Positions 7,330 to 13,786 of a stretch of DNA of 20,199 nt are shown in pieces. This DNA comes from Spiro-02 sp964465155. GTDB taxonomy: Bacteria; Spirochaetota; Spirochaetia; Sphaerochaetales; Sphaerochaetaceae. A program made the translations under genes and the position numbers. The number at the start of each line of letters is the position of its first letter. Within the stretch, counting starts at the first letter, position 1. The DNA lies in assembly GCA_964465155.1 (NCBI GenBank), contig CAYXIH010000037.1, forward strand, positions 1-20,199, read 5' to 3'. The notes under the pieces are model-generated. The model was not told the origin of the DNA, made no database searches, and worked only from the letters and a program-made list of their open reading frames with translations.

Positions 7330-8287
7330 CCTTGGTTGCCTGATTGAGGATGTCCTGGGGTATCTCTATGCCCAGGGCATCGGCGACATCCAAGTTGATC
7401 CACAGCTCGAATTCAGAAGGATCGGTGAGGAATGTAGTTCCCAGGCTGCCGGGATCTGCACCGTTGATGACCTGCTCGATCACCTTTGCGCATGCGATCC
7501 CGCACCGGTAGTAGTCAAAGCCCCAGGCAGCAAGTACATCTGCGTCCTGAGAGGACGTGGTGTCCCCGCTGAACAGGGGAACCTTGTATTGGGAACAAAC
7601 TGACGAAAGGGAAGCAAGTGCCGAGACAACGGTATTGTCGGTCCCCACATACATGGCGTCGACACGGTCGATGATGCTCAGTGCAGCGGTACGGACCTCT
7701 GCGGAGTTGGAAACCGATGCGGCGACCAATGTGATCCCACGCTTGTCGCAAGCCTGCTTGGCAAGCTGCAGCAATGTCACGGCGTTTGCCTCGTTGCCGG
7801 CATAGACGACACCGATGCGTGTTGCCTGGGTCAGCTCTGCAAGCATCCCAATCTGCTCATCCACGGGGATCATGTCCGAAACGCCACAGATATTGCTGCC
7901 TGGGCTTGGTTGGTAGCTGGAGACCAAGCCTGCCCCGATGGGGTCTGTGATCGCGGCAAAGACGACTGGCCGGTCGGTGAACACCTGGGCAAGGGCCTGC
8001 GCTGGTGGCGTTGCGATCCCCACCACGATATCCTTCTTTGCGTCCTTGAAGGTATGGGCTATCGCAGATGCTGTCGCTATCTCGCCATTGGCATTCTGTA
8101 CCTCTATGGCTACCGACAGTCCCGATTGCCCCAGGGTATCGACAATCCCTTGCTCGATGGCATCCAATGCGGGGTGCGAGAGCATCTTGGAGATGCCGAT
8201 GGTCGTCCCTGCATGTTCCTGTGTCCCGGATGCAAATGCGAGCAATGCTGACAAGAGCAATACAACCGTCGTGATACTTCGTTTCAT
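7307..8287 (-). CDS. ABC transporter substrate-binding protein (TrpX-like family), no permease nearby
   Basis: This 326-residue exported binding protein belongs to the ABC_sub_bind family, in which TrpX of streptococci carries aromatic amino acids. A signal peptide covers about residues 1-20 (LLLSALLAFA|SGTQE) and there is no lipobox Cys. Family features include the domain-I start TTIGISKMLSHPALD, PVVFAAITDPIGAGLV, IGVVYAGNEANA, MYVGTDNTVVSAL and the SGDTTSSQDADVLAAWGFDYY segment. The genes for the permease and ATPase that it should serve are not in the window. The next upstream genes on the same strand are a cupin and an EamA transporter. A promoter with a palindromic spacer lies just before the gene. 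The ligand is unknown. Confidence 0.9.
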   Translation of the reverse strand: MKRSITTVVLLLSALLAFASGTQEHAGTTIGISKMLSHPALDAIEQGIVDTLGQSGLSVAIEVQNANGEIATASAIAHTFKDAKKDIVVGIATPPAQALAQVFTDRPVVFAAITDPIGAGLVSSYQPSPGSNICGVSDMIPVDEQIGMLAELTQATRIGVVYAGNEANAVTLLQLAKQACDKRGITLVAASVSNSAEVRTAALSIIDRVDAMYVGTDNTVVSALASLSSVCSQYKVPLFSGDTTSSQDADVLAAWGFDYYRCGIACAKVIEQVINGADPGSLGTTFLTDPSEFELWINLDVADALGIEIPQDILNQATKVIATGTR

Positions 8288-8306
8288 ATGTGTCCCCTTC
8301 TTCCTT

Positions 8307-8352
8307 TTGATTCTTTATATAGAAACATCAATGTTTCTGTCAATAGAATCAA
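8307..8352. promoter_or_regulatory. Nested operator-like dyads over the binding-protein promoter
   Basis: Two inverted repeats share one centre (8329.5): the inner AGAAACAT/ATGTTTCT (8321-8328, 8331-8338) and the outer TTGATTCT/AGAATCAA (8307-8314, 8345-8352). A third pair, GTGTCCCC/GGGGACAC (8290-8297, 8355-8362), is slightly off-centre. Since the inner palindrome sits between -35 and -10, binding there would block RNA polymerase, so a repressor site is the likeliest reading. No candidate regulator gene is in the window. Confidence 0.6.
8314..8343 (-). promoter_or_regulatory. Consensus promoter of the binding-protein gene with a palindrome in its spacer
   Basis: On the minus strand TTGACA (8343-8338) is followed after 18 nt by TATAAA (8319-8314), or after 16 nt by TATATA (8321-8316). 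The start point would be near 8307, leaving a leader of about 20 nt with AAGGAAGAAGGGG as the Shine-Dalgarno. The spacer is almost entirely the perfect palindrome AGAAACAT-CA-ATGTTTCT (8321-8338). Confidence 0.75.
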
Positions 8353-8366
8353 TAGGGGACACGCAA

Positions 8367-8702
8367 CTATTTCAGGAAATCTTCACGAGCGGGGGTAAAA
8401 ATATCCAATACGCTCCCGGCACTGATGCAACGGGCCCCATGGACCGCATTGGGCGGGATGATCAGGGAGTCACCTGCACTGACGCGTTGGGTATCTTGCC
8501 CGACGGTGAACTCGAATGTCCCGCTAAGGATATAGGTGGCTTGGGTATGGGGGTGCTGGTGCGGCGACCCGATTGCCCCCGTGTCGAACATGACGCGGAC
8601 GGTCATCAGGTTGCTGTCATGGGCAAGGATGGTGCGTGAAACGCCGTTGCCCAGGTCGGTGGTCTGTAGTCCATCTTGGAGGAAGAAGGTGCGTTCAGCC
8701 AT
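8367..8702 (-). CDS. Single-domain cupin protein
   Basis: This 111-residue protein is one small beta-barrel cupin. Motif 1 is GSPHQHPHTQATYILSGTFEF (about 46-66) with the three His of HQHPH as likely metal ligands and a Glu inside FEF. Motif 2 is GDSLIIPPNAVHGAR (about 82-96), ending with the last His ligand. Such proteins act as small isomerases, dioxygenases or sensors; the sequence does not say which. The start codon overlaps the end of the EamA transporter gene by 8 bp and has AGGAG upstream, so the two are translationally coupled. The binding-protein gene follows 79 nt downstream with its own promoter. Confidence 0.88.
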   Translation of the reverse strand: MAERTFFLQDGLQTTDLGNGVSRTILAHDSNLMTVRVMFDTGAIGSPHQHPHTQATYILSGTFEFTVGQDTQRVSAGDSLIIPPNAVHGARCISAGSVLDIFTPAREDFLK

Positions 8703-9615
8703 GTAGTGGCTCCTGTCTCTTGAATTTAGATATGGAGATCGTCACAGTCGCCGCAAGGACGAGCAGTGCACCTCCCAAGAATGAGGGGGAGAGGACTTCC
8801 TTCAGCGCAAGCCATCCCACCACGACGGCGGTGACGGGTTCGAACATGCTGAGGATCGAGGCGGTTGTGCCACCCACCAGCCGGTTGCCCAGGGAGAAGA
8901 GTGCGGCACCGCCGATGGTGCAGACGATGATGAGGCCCAATGAGGTGATTACCGCCTGTGTGGGGTCTATCGGGGCATGCCCCTTGACCAATGCCTCGAC
9001 CACCGAGATGGTGAGGAATGCAAGTCCTGCATAGAATCCCAGCCAGAATACCAATACCGTGTTGTCCAATGACTTGATGTCGCGTTGGTTGAGTTCCATG
9101 ACATATAGTGCGAACGTCAGTGCGGAGAGCAATGCCAGGATGATTCCCAGCGGTGATGCGCTGTTGGTCTTCCAAGGTTCACTGATGATGACCAGGCCTG
9201 CGAGTGAGACCAGCGCGCAGCAGACGGTGAGTTTCGTTGCCTTCTCCCGTCCGGTGACGGCACAGAGCATGACCACCACTATGGGGTAGAGGAAGTGCAG
9301 GACTGTCACCAAGCCGGTGGGGGCGTAGGAGTAGGCGAAGAAGAGCAGTGCGCTGGTGGCACCAAAGGCAGCCGAGGTGAAGATCATCCTGGGATGGAGG
9401 CCTTTGGGAAGCCGGATGGAGCGCCTGCAGATGAGCAGGAATATGAAGAGCACCACTGCCGACCCGAGGAACCGGATCGTCAGGCGGTCCCAAGTGGTCA
9501 GTCCTGCGGCTTCCCCAGTCTTGTTGAAGAGTGGGAGCAATCCAAAGCCGATTGCAGAGAGAATGACAAAGGCGATGCCTTTGAATTGTCGTGTGTTGTT
9601 ACCTGTGCTGGGCAT
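8695..9615 (-). CDS. EamA-family drug/metabolite (DMT) transporter
   Basis: This 306-residue inner-membrane protein has about ten hydrophobic segments arranged as two EamA repeats, the second starting near SPLGIILALLSALTFALYVME. The family exports amino acids, nucleosides or other small metabolites. I chose the ATG at 9615 because a near-consensus promoter ends 6 nt before it (TTGTAC-17 nt-TATACT, 9650-9622). Longer in-frame starts (9654, 9666, 9705) would lie upstream of, or inside, that promoter, or in the hairpin of the preceding gene. There is no Shine-Dalgarno at 9615, so the mRNA is probably leaderless. The cupin gene overlaps its 3' end by 8 bp, and the pair may handle one metabolite. 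Confidence 0.9.
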   Translation of the reverse strand: MPSTGNNTRQFKGIAFVILSAIGFGLLPLFNKTGEAAGLTTWDRLTIRFLGSAVVLFIFLLICRRSIRLPKGLHPRMIFTSAAFGATSALLFFAYSYAPTGLVTVLHFLYPIVVVMLCAVTGREKATKLTVCCALVSLAGLVIISEPWKTNSASPLGIILALLSALTFALYVMELNQRDIKSLDNTVLVFWLGFYAGLAFLTISVVEALVKGHAPIDPTQAVITSLGLIIVCTIGGAALFSLGNRLVGGTTASILSMFEPVTAVVVGWLALKEVLSPSFLGGALLVLAATVTISISKFKRQEPLHG

Positions 9616-9621
9616 GGGGTC

Positions 9622-9650
9622 AGTATATGCTTCTGGTGTTTGCTGTACAA
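9622..9650 (-). promoter_or_regulatory. Promoter of the EamA/cupin pair, giving a leaderless transcript
   Basis: TTGTAC (9650-9645) and TATACT (9627-9622) are exactly 17 nt apart on the minus strand. The -10 box ends 6 nt before the ATG at 9615, so the first transcribed base would be at or next to the A of the start codon. Confidence 0.7.
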
Positions 9651-9671
9651 TCATTTGGGGGGGCATAGGGA

Positions 9672-9701
9672 ACGACCCCACCAGAAATCTGATGGGGTCG
9701 T
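9672..9701 (-). terminator. Hairpin after the beta-helix lipoprotein gene
   Basis: ACGACCCCA (9672-9680) and TGGGGTCGT (9693-9701) form a 9-bp stem, with CAG/CTG pairing further inside around an AAAT loop. It starts 10 nt after the stop codon at 9712. The U-run is poor on both strands, so efficiency is uncertain. Confidence 0.65.
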
Positions 9702-9711
9702 GCAACCTGTG

Positions 9712-11625
9712 TTATTGAGCCTTGGGTTTTTGTCCCCTCGGTCCTTGTGGCATCATGGTCGGGTCAAAGCCTTCCGGCGGAATGCGCATTTCCCCGTCTG
9801 GTCTCATGCCTCCCATCATTCCACGGATCTCTGCACCGATGTTCCCAGTCGTCGCGGTGACGGTGAGGGAGCCTTGGCTGGTGCCACCTGTGTAGCTGAC
9901 CGTTCCGACTGAAAGGCCATTGAAGGTGGTTGGGTCAACGATGGTCCCGTTGGTGGAGATGGTGTAGGTCCCACCTTCGACAATTGCAGAGGAGGCAAAC
10001 AGTGTCGAAGAGGCTGCCTCGAAGTAGGATGGCACGGTGTAGGCGATGATGACGTTCGACTTGGAGTCGAGCAACACCACGTTGTCCCCTGCTGAGAGGG
10101 CATTGCCGTAGGTGATCACATGGCCGGTGCTGTCGCTGTTGCCAGGAGTATTACTTCCGCCACCAGCCATTGCCACCACGGTGCCACCACGATAGGTGAA
10201 CTGTGCGTTGTCATCGCAGTCGATGGCCATCTCTGGGGGCATCGACCCCAGGGCAATGGTGGTGCCACCATTGATGTTGATCGTTCCATTGCTGTCCAAG
10301 GCATCTGCCGTGGAGCTGTGGATGAAGACCATGCCACCATTGATGGTTATGTCCTTACCTGCATTGAGCGCATCATCGGTGCAGGTTGCCTGGATGTATC
10401 CGCCGTTGATGATGAGGTCATCCTTTGCCTCCAGTCCTTCCGGGCTGAGGGACTCTTCCTCGCTCACCTCATAGACGGTACCGGTGGTCGTGATGGTGAT
10501 CACGCCATTGTTGACGATCAGGTTGGGAGTGGGGTCGTCGGCGGTGGTCTCAGTCTCTGCGTCCTCGTCGATCTTCCAGCCTGCGGTGAGGGCCTTGCCT
10601 ACTGCAGTGACTGTCAGCTCGCCACCGTTGATGACAAGGTATCCCTTGGCTCCGGTATCGGCCTCAAGGCCGTTGACCTTGATTCCCTTTCCTTCCTCAC
10701 CATACACGGTACCGTTGGCGTTGATCGTCAGCGAGCCACCATCCATGATGAACGCATCGTCGACATGGATGCCATTGCCTTCGGCCAGGGTGTCGGTGAT
10801 GATCATGACCGTACCGCTGAGCATGCGGACCGTCCCATCAACCTTCACGGCATGTTTCTTCATCCCCACGATCTCCAGGGTGCCGGAACCTGAGAAGATT
10901 ACATCACCACTGCTGGTGATCGCTCCCTTCTTGGAGTTGTCGGCAGAATCGGAGATGCGGTTGACCGTCCCCTGTGTGGCACACAGGAATGTCTTGGTGG
11001 AGCTCTTGAGCTGGAGCGCTGGCTGGTTGGTGGATGTGATGACGGTTCCGTTGAACGTCAGCATCATCGGTGCATCGTCGCTGGTGACCACAACGCTGCC
11101 AGCCAAGCCTCCGGTGAGGACGATGTTGTATGCAGTCTTGCTGGTGTTGGTGATGACGATGTTGCCGCTGGTGTCAGCTGCAACGGTTAGCCCTTCCATT
11201 GACTGGGAGGAACCGACATCCTTGCTGGACAGGTTGACCGTGACATCACTGAATACATAGGAGGAGGGGAGGTCGGCCGCATCATAATAAGTCTGTGCGT
11301 TCTTTGCCGAGCTCACGCTGGTGAGGTAGGGTGTGGTGTCGACGTCGGATGCGAACACCGCGGGTTCACCGCTGTTTTGCCCCTGTCCCATGAATCCACC
11401 CTCGGGGGGCTGTCCTGGTGCAAATGCGGTTGCTGCAGAAGTTGCGTCTATTTCTGCAGTGGTTGTGTCGCCGGATGTTGTTACTTCAGGAAGTACGGTT
11501 CCTGTTTCGGTAGAGACTACTGGTTTGGAGGTTGGGTCGCCACTGATCTCGTTGGTAGAGCAACCGGTGAGGATCAGGGCACAGGCGGCCAATGCTATGA
11601 AAAAGAGGCGGAACGAATGCTTCAT
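9712..11625 (-). CDS. Large lipoprotein with a parallel beta-helix carbohydrate-binding domain (Cthe_2159/DUF4353-like)
   Basis: This 637-residue surface lipoprotein has a signal peptide ending in the lipobox LTGC (Cys22). A low-complexity Thr/Ser/Glu linker with GQPPEGGFMGQGQ follows to about residue 90. A long beta-helix then shows repeated INGG rungs: VINGGELTV, IVNNGVITI, IINGGYIQA, TINGGMVFI, NINGGTTIA. This is the pattern of the Cthe_2159 family, whose founder binds acidic pectin-type sugars and calcium. The C-terminal tail is Met/Pro/Gly-rich (GMMGGMRPDGEMRIPPEG..., ending in basic residues). The ATG at 11625 is fixed by AAGGAGC and the signal peptide; the reading frame extends upstream without meaning. 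It is probably an adhesin or polysaccharide-binding protein. Confidence 0.85.
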   Translation of the reverse strand: MKHSFRLFFIALAACALILTGCSTNEISGDPTSKPVVSTETGTVLPEVTTSGDTTTAEIDATSAATAFAPGQPPEGGFMGQGQNSGEPAVFASDVDTTPYLTSVSSAKNAQTYYDAADLPSSYVFSDVTVNLSSKDVGSSQSMEGLTVAADTSGNIVITNTSKTAYNIVLTGGLAGSVVVTSDDAPMMLTFNGTVITSTNQPALQLKSSTKTFLCATQGTVNRISDSADNSKKGAITSSGDVIFSGSGTLEIVGMKKHAVKVDGTVRMLSGTVMIITDTLAEGNGIHVDDAFIMDGGSLTINANGTVYGEEGKGIKVNGLEADTGAKGYLVINGGELTVTAVGKALTAGWKIDEDAETETTADDPTPNLIVNNGVITITTTGTVYEVSEEESLSPEGLEAKDDLIINGGYIQATCTDDALNAGKDITINGGMVFIHSSTADALDSNGTININGGTTIALGSMPPEMAIDCDDNAQFTYRGGTVVAMAGGGSNTPGNSDSTGHVITYGNALSAGDNVVLLDSKSNVIIAYTVPSYFEAASSTLFASSAIVEGGTYTISTNGTIVDPTTFNGLSVGTVSYTGGTSQGSLTVTATTGNIGAEIRGMMGGMRPDGEMRIPPEGFDPTMMPQGPRGQKPKAQ

Positions 11626-11741
11626 ATGTTGCTCCTTGGATATTTTGTACTGCAAATATATGTATATCTGGGTGCAAGAAGGCAACAGCAGGATGCCCGT
11701 TTCAAGGCGAACTCCATCAAATCAACAAAAATGGGCTCCTA

Positions 11742-11771
11742 TTGACCAGAGCTTGGCAAACTTGTTTGAAT
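11742..11771 (+). promoter_or_regulatory. Possible promoter of the HAD phosphatase gene
   Basis: TTGACC (11742-11747) and TTGAAT (11766-11771) are 18 nt apart; TGT in front of the -10 box makes an extended -10. The -10 box ends 6 nt before the ATG at 11778, the same spacing as at the EamA gene, and no Shine-Dalgarno is present. Confidence 0.5.
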
Positions 11772-11777
11772 ATCCCA

Positions 11778-12596
11778 ATGGAACAACATGTGATTTTCCT
11801 CGATGTAGATGGTACGATTGCCCCCCTTGGGGCTCCGATCCCAGAAAGCGCCATTGTGGCGATCCGCAAGGCCCGTGACAACGGGCACAAGGTATTGCTG
11901 TGCACAGGCCGCAGCATTGCAGAGCTCCAACCGCAGGTGGCTGCCATTGGGTTTGACGGAATGGTCGGAGGGGCAGGGTCGTTCGTTCAGCTGGACGGAC
12001 AGATGGTCTGCTTCTCGGCGTTCGACCAACACTTCACCGATGAGATCGTGCACTGGTTCGCCGAGCATGAAGTGTATGCCTTCTACCAGTGCGCCACGTG
12101 TACCTATGGGCTTGCCGAGGCGGTGGGGATGTTTACCGACTTGGTCAACCGCAAGGCTGAGTCGGAGCACTCCCAGCCGGTCTATATCCCTGGGATCGTG
12201 ACGGTCAAGAACCTTGCCGCCGCAACCGGAGTCACAAAGATTTTCTTCTTCTCACCAACAACTTGTGTTGCTGACGTGCGCAGGCACTTCAGCGGGAGGG
12301 CGGATGTGATCAGCAATACCATTGGACTTGACCCAACGCTATGCGGTGAGTTGTCGCAGGTGGGAATCTCCAAGGCAACAGGTATGGACGCCGCATTGGC
12401 AGCGCTTGGGTTGGGCTTGGATGCATCGGTAGCGGTGGGGGATGGGAACAATGACCTGGAAATGATTGCCCATGCCCATGTCGGCGTTGCGATGGGCAAT
12501 GGCGTGCAACCCCTGAAGGATATCGCCGACATGGTCACCGACGATATCCTGGAAGATGGACTTGCCCATGCCTTTGAGCGCATAGGCCTGATCTGA
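11778..12596 (+). CDS. HAD-superfamily phosphatase (Cof-like, C2 cap)
   Basis: This 272-residue cytoplasmic phosphatase carries motif I FLDVDGTI with the nucleophile Asp9 and Asp11, motif II LCTGRS near 45, and motif IV GDGNNDLEM at 221-229 (Asp222, Asp226). The large middle insertion, about residues 85-190, is the C2 cap of the Cof/YidA type, whose members dephosphorylate sugar phosphates or cofactors such as FMN or PLP. The exact substrate is unknown. The ATG at 11778 gives MEQHVIFLDVDG, the normal family start; an alternative TTG at 11742 coincides with the -35 box and would add 12 unrelated residues. The gene converges on the glyoxalase-fold gene, with 4 nt between the stops. Confidence 0.92.
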   Translation: MEQHVIFLDVDGTIAPLGAPIPESAIVAIRKARDNGHKVLLCTGRSIAELQPQVAAIGFDGMVGGAGSFVQLDGQMVCFSAFDQHFTDEIVHWFAEHEVYAFYQCATCTYGLAEAVGMFTDLVNRKAESEHSQPVYIPGIVTVKNLAAATGVTKIFFFSPTTCVADVRRHFSGRADVISNTIGLDPTLCGELSQVGISKATGMDAALAALGLGLDASVAVGDGNNDLEMIAHAHVGVAMGNGVQPLKDIADMVTDDILEDGLAHAFERIGLI

Positions 12597-12600
12597 TTCC

Positions 12601-12975
12601 TTATTTCTTCGTAGGGACGATCTCAATCCAATAGCCGTCTGGGTCTGTGATGAAGTAGATGCCCATGGCGGGGTTCTCGTATTTGATCACACCCATCTGT
12701 TGGTGGAGGGCATGGGCTTGCTCCATGTCGGCAACCGCCACGGCCAGGTGGAACTCCTCGTCTCCCAAGTCGTAGCTGGGCTTCTCCCAGTCCCTCAGCC
12801 ATGTCAGCTCCAGCTGGAACGAGGTGGTCCCGTCCCCAAGGTAGACAAGGATGAAGGAGCCGTCCGCCGCCTCCTTGCGGCGTACCTCTACAAGGCCAAG
12901 GGCTTCATGGTAGAAGCGAAGCGAAGCGTCCAAGTCGACGACATTGAAGTTGAAGTGTGCGAATGTGCAATGCAT
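12601..12975 (-). CDS. gloA: Glyoxalase I-like VOC-fold metalloprotein
   Basis: This 124-residue single-chain protein has the vicinal-oxygen-chelate fold of lactoylglutathione lyase. All four metal ligands of the glyoxalase I site are in place: His7 (FAHFNFNV), Glu56 (FQLELTW), His76 (FHLAVAV) and Glu118 (YWIEIV). The DPDGYWIEIV ending is typical of GloA. It would convert the methylglyoxal-thiol hemithioacetal to the lactoyl thioester, using glutathione or another thiol; the thiol of this organism is not known. GAGGAG lies 9 nt before the ATG. It starts 6 nt after the MBL-fold hydrolase gene on the same strand, so the two form an operon. Confidence 0.88.
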   Translation of the reverse strand: MHCTFAHFNFNVVDLDASLRFYHEALGLVEVRRKEAADGSFILVYLGDGTTSFQLELTWLRDWEKPSYDLGDEEFHLAVAVADMEQAHALHQQMGVIKYENPAMGIYFITDPDGYWIEIVPTKK

Positions 12976-12981
12976 GCTGTA

Positions 12982-13695
12982 TTACTCCTCGAGTGTAAAG
13001 GTTTGGCCACGGTGGTCGATCACCATGACCTGCAAGTTGGTATAGCCCAATGTCTTTGCATGTTGTGCGTAGGATGGACAGACTGAGAAGTCGTCCATGA
13101 AATGCATCGGGAACAAGTACTTGGGAATCGTATAGTCCAAGAGTTCATCGGCGCCCAGGTCATAGGCGGTCCCCAGCCGTGGGTCGACGGGAACGAACGC
13201 CGCCAGCAGCTTGATCCCTTCCAGCGTCTTGATCTGCTCGTTGTATGCCCTAGCCATGTCGGCGTTCCCCTTGGGAGTCTCCTCCGACCAGTACCAGTTG
13301 TTCAGGTCCCCTGCATGGTAGAGGTATGTCCCATCCGTCTTCACCAGGAAGGCAACTCCCTCATCCGTTGACTTGAGGGTGGTGACCTCCAGCGACTCGT
13401 CCTCACCCAGCTGGATGGTCATTCCGGCCTTCATGAAGTGGGTGTCGTCCAGATGCTCCTCCGGTACCCGTTTCCTCCAGATGTCGTCCGAGAGGATGAA
13501 GGTGGTGTCGGGGTGTTCCTTTGCGAGGGTGAAAATGATTGGTGCAAAGTGGTCGCCATGGCGGTGGCTTGCAAATACATAGAGGGGCTTTGCTGGATCT
13601 ATCGGGGGCAGGTCACCCTCAAAGTAGTCGAACAGCAGGCTCTTGGTCGCTGTCTCCACGAGAAACGAGCTATGGTAGATGTATGTGACGTTCAT
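12982..13695 (-). CDS. MBL-fold metallo-hydrolase
   Basis: This 237-residue cytoplasmic metallo-beta-lactamase-fold protein has the two-metal site: HRHGDH at 44-49, His127 and Asp130 in YHAGDLN, and His198 in FPMHF. It resembles the UlaG-like group of small lactonase/phosphodiesterase-type proteins (MNVTYIYHSSFLVET...). Being co-transcribed with a glyoxalase I-like gene, it might act as the thioester hydrolase (glyoxalase II-like role), but that is inference and its motif set is not that of GloB. I chose the ATG at 13695, which has a GGGGG-type Shine-Dalgarno; upstream in-frame codons cross the divergent promoter region. Confidence 0.88.
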   Translation of the reverse strand: MNVTYIYHSSFLVETATKSLLFDYFEGDLPPIDPAKPLYVFASHRHGDHFAPIIFTLAKEHPDTTFILSDDIWRKRVPEEHLDDTHFMKAGMTIQLGEDESLEVTTLKSTDEGVAFLVKTDGTYLYHAGDLNNWYWSEETPKGNADMARAYNEQIKTLEGIKLLAAFVPVDPRLGTAYDLGADELLDYTIPKYLFPMHFMDDFSVCPSYAQHAKTLGYTNLQVMVIDHRGQTFTLEE

Positions 13696-13712
13696 ACCCC
13701 CAAGATGTATCG

Positions 13713-13737
13713 AATCACCTTTGGTGTCAAGGTGATT
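13713..13737. promoter_or_regulatory. Operator-like inverted repeat between divergent genes
   Basis: AATCACCTT (13713-13721) and AAGGTGATT (13729-13737) are perfect 9-bp arms around 7 nt. The repeat contains TTGACA on the minus strand (13730-13725, -35 of the MBL gene) and its right edge enters TTGAAA (13736-13741, -35 of the threonine ammonia-lyase gene). A protein bound here could control both genes. Confidence 0.65.
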
Positions 13738-13764
13738 GAAAGCTTTGTTCGGAGGGGCTATCAT
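13736..13764 (+). promoter_or_regulatory. Promoter of the threonine ammonia-lyase gene
   Basis: TTGAAA (13736-13741) and TATCAT (13759-13764) are 17 nt apart, matching consensus at 4/6 and 5/6. Transcription should start near 13771, leaving a leader of about 16 nt that contains GGAGGA. Confidence 0.7.
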
Positions 13765-13786
13765 CGGGTACACACCGGAGGAAGAG

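Noticed and set aside
9613..9705. Longer N-terminus for the EamA transporter (starts at 9654, 9666 or 9705)
   Set aside because: These starts fall in or before the strong promoter or in the hairpin of the preceding gene, and the added residues do not look like the family.
10120..11260. Plus-strand open frames of 257-258 codons opposite the beta-helix lipoprotein
   Set aside because: They are low-complexity shadows of the repeated INGG rungs; no start signal.
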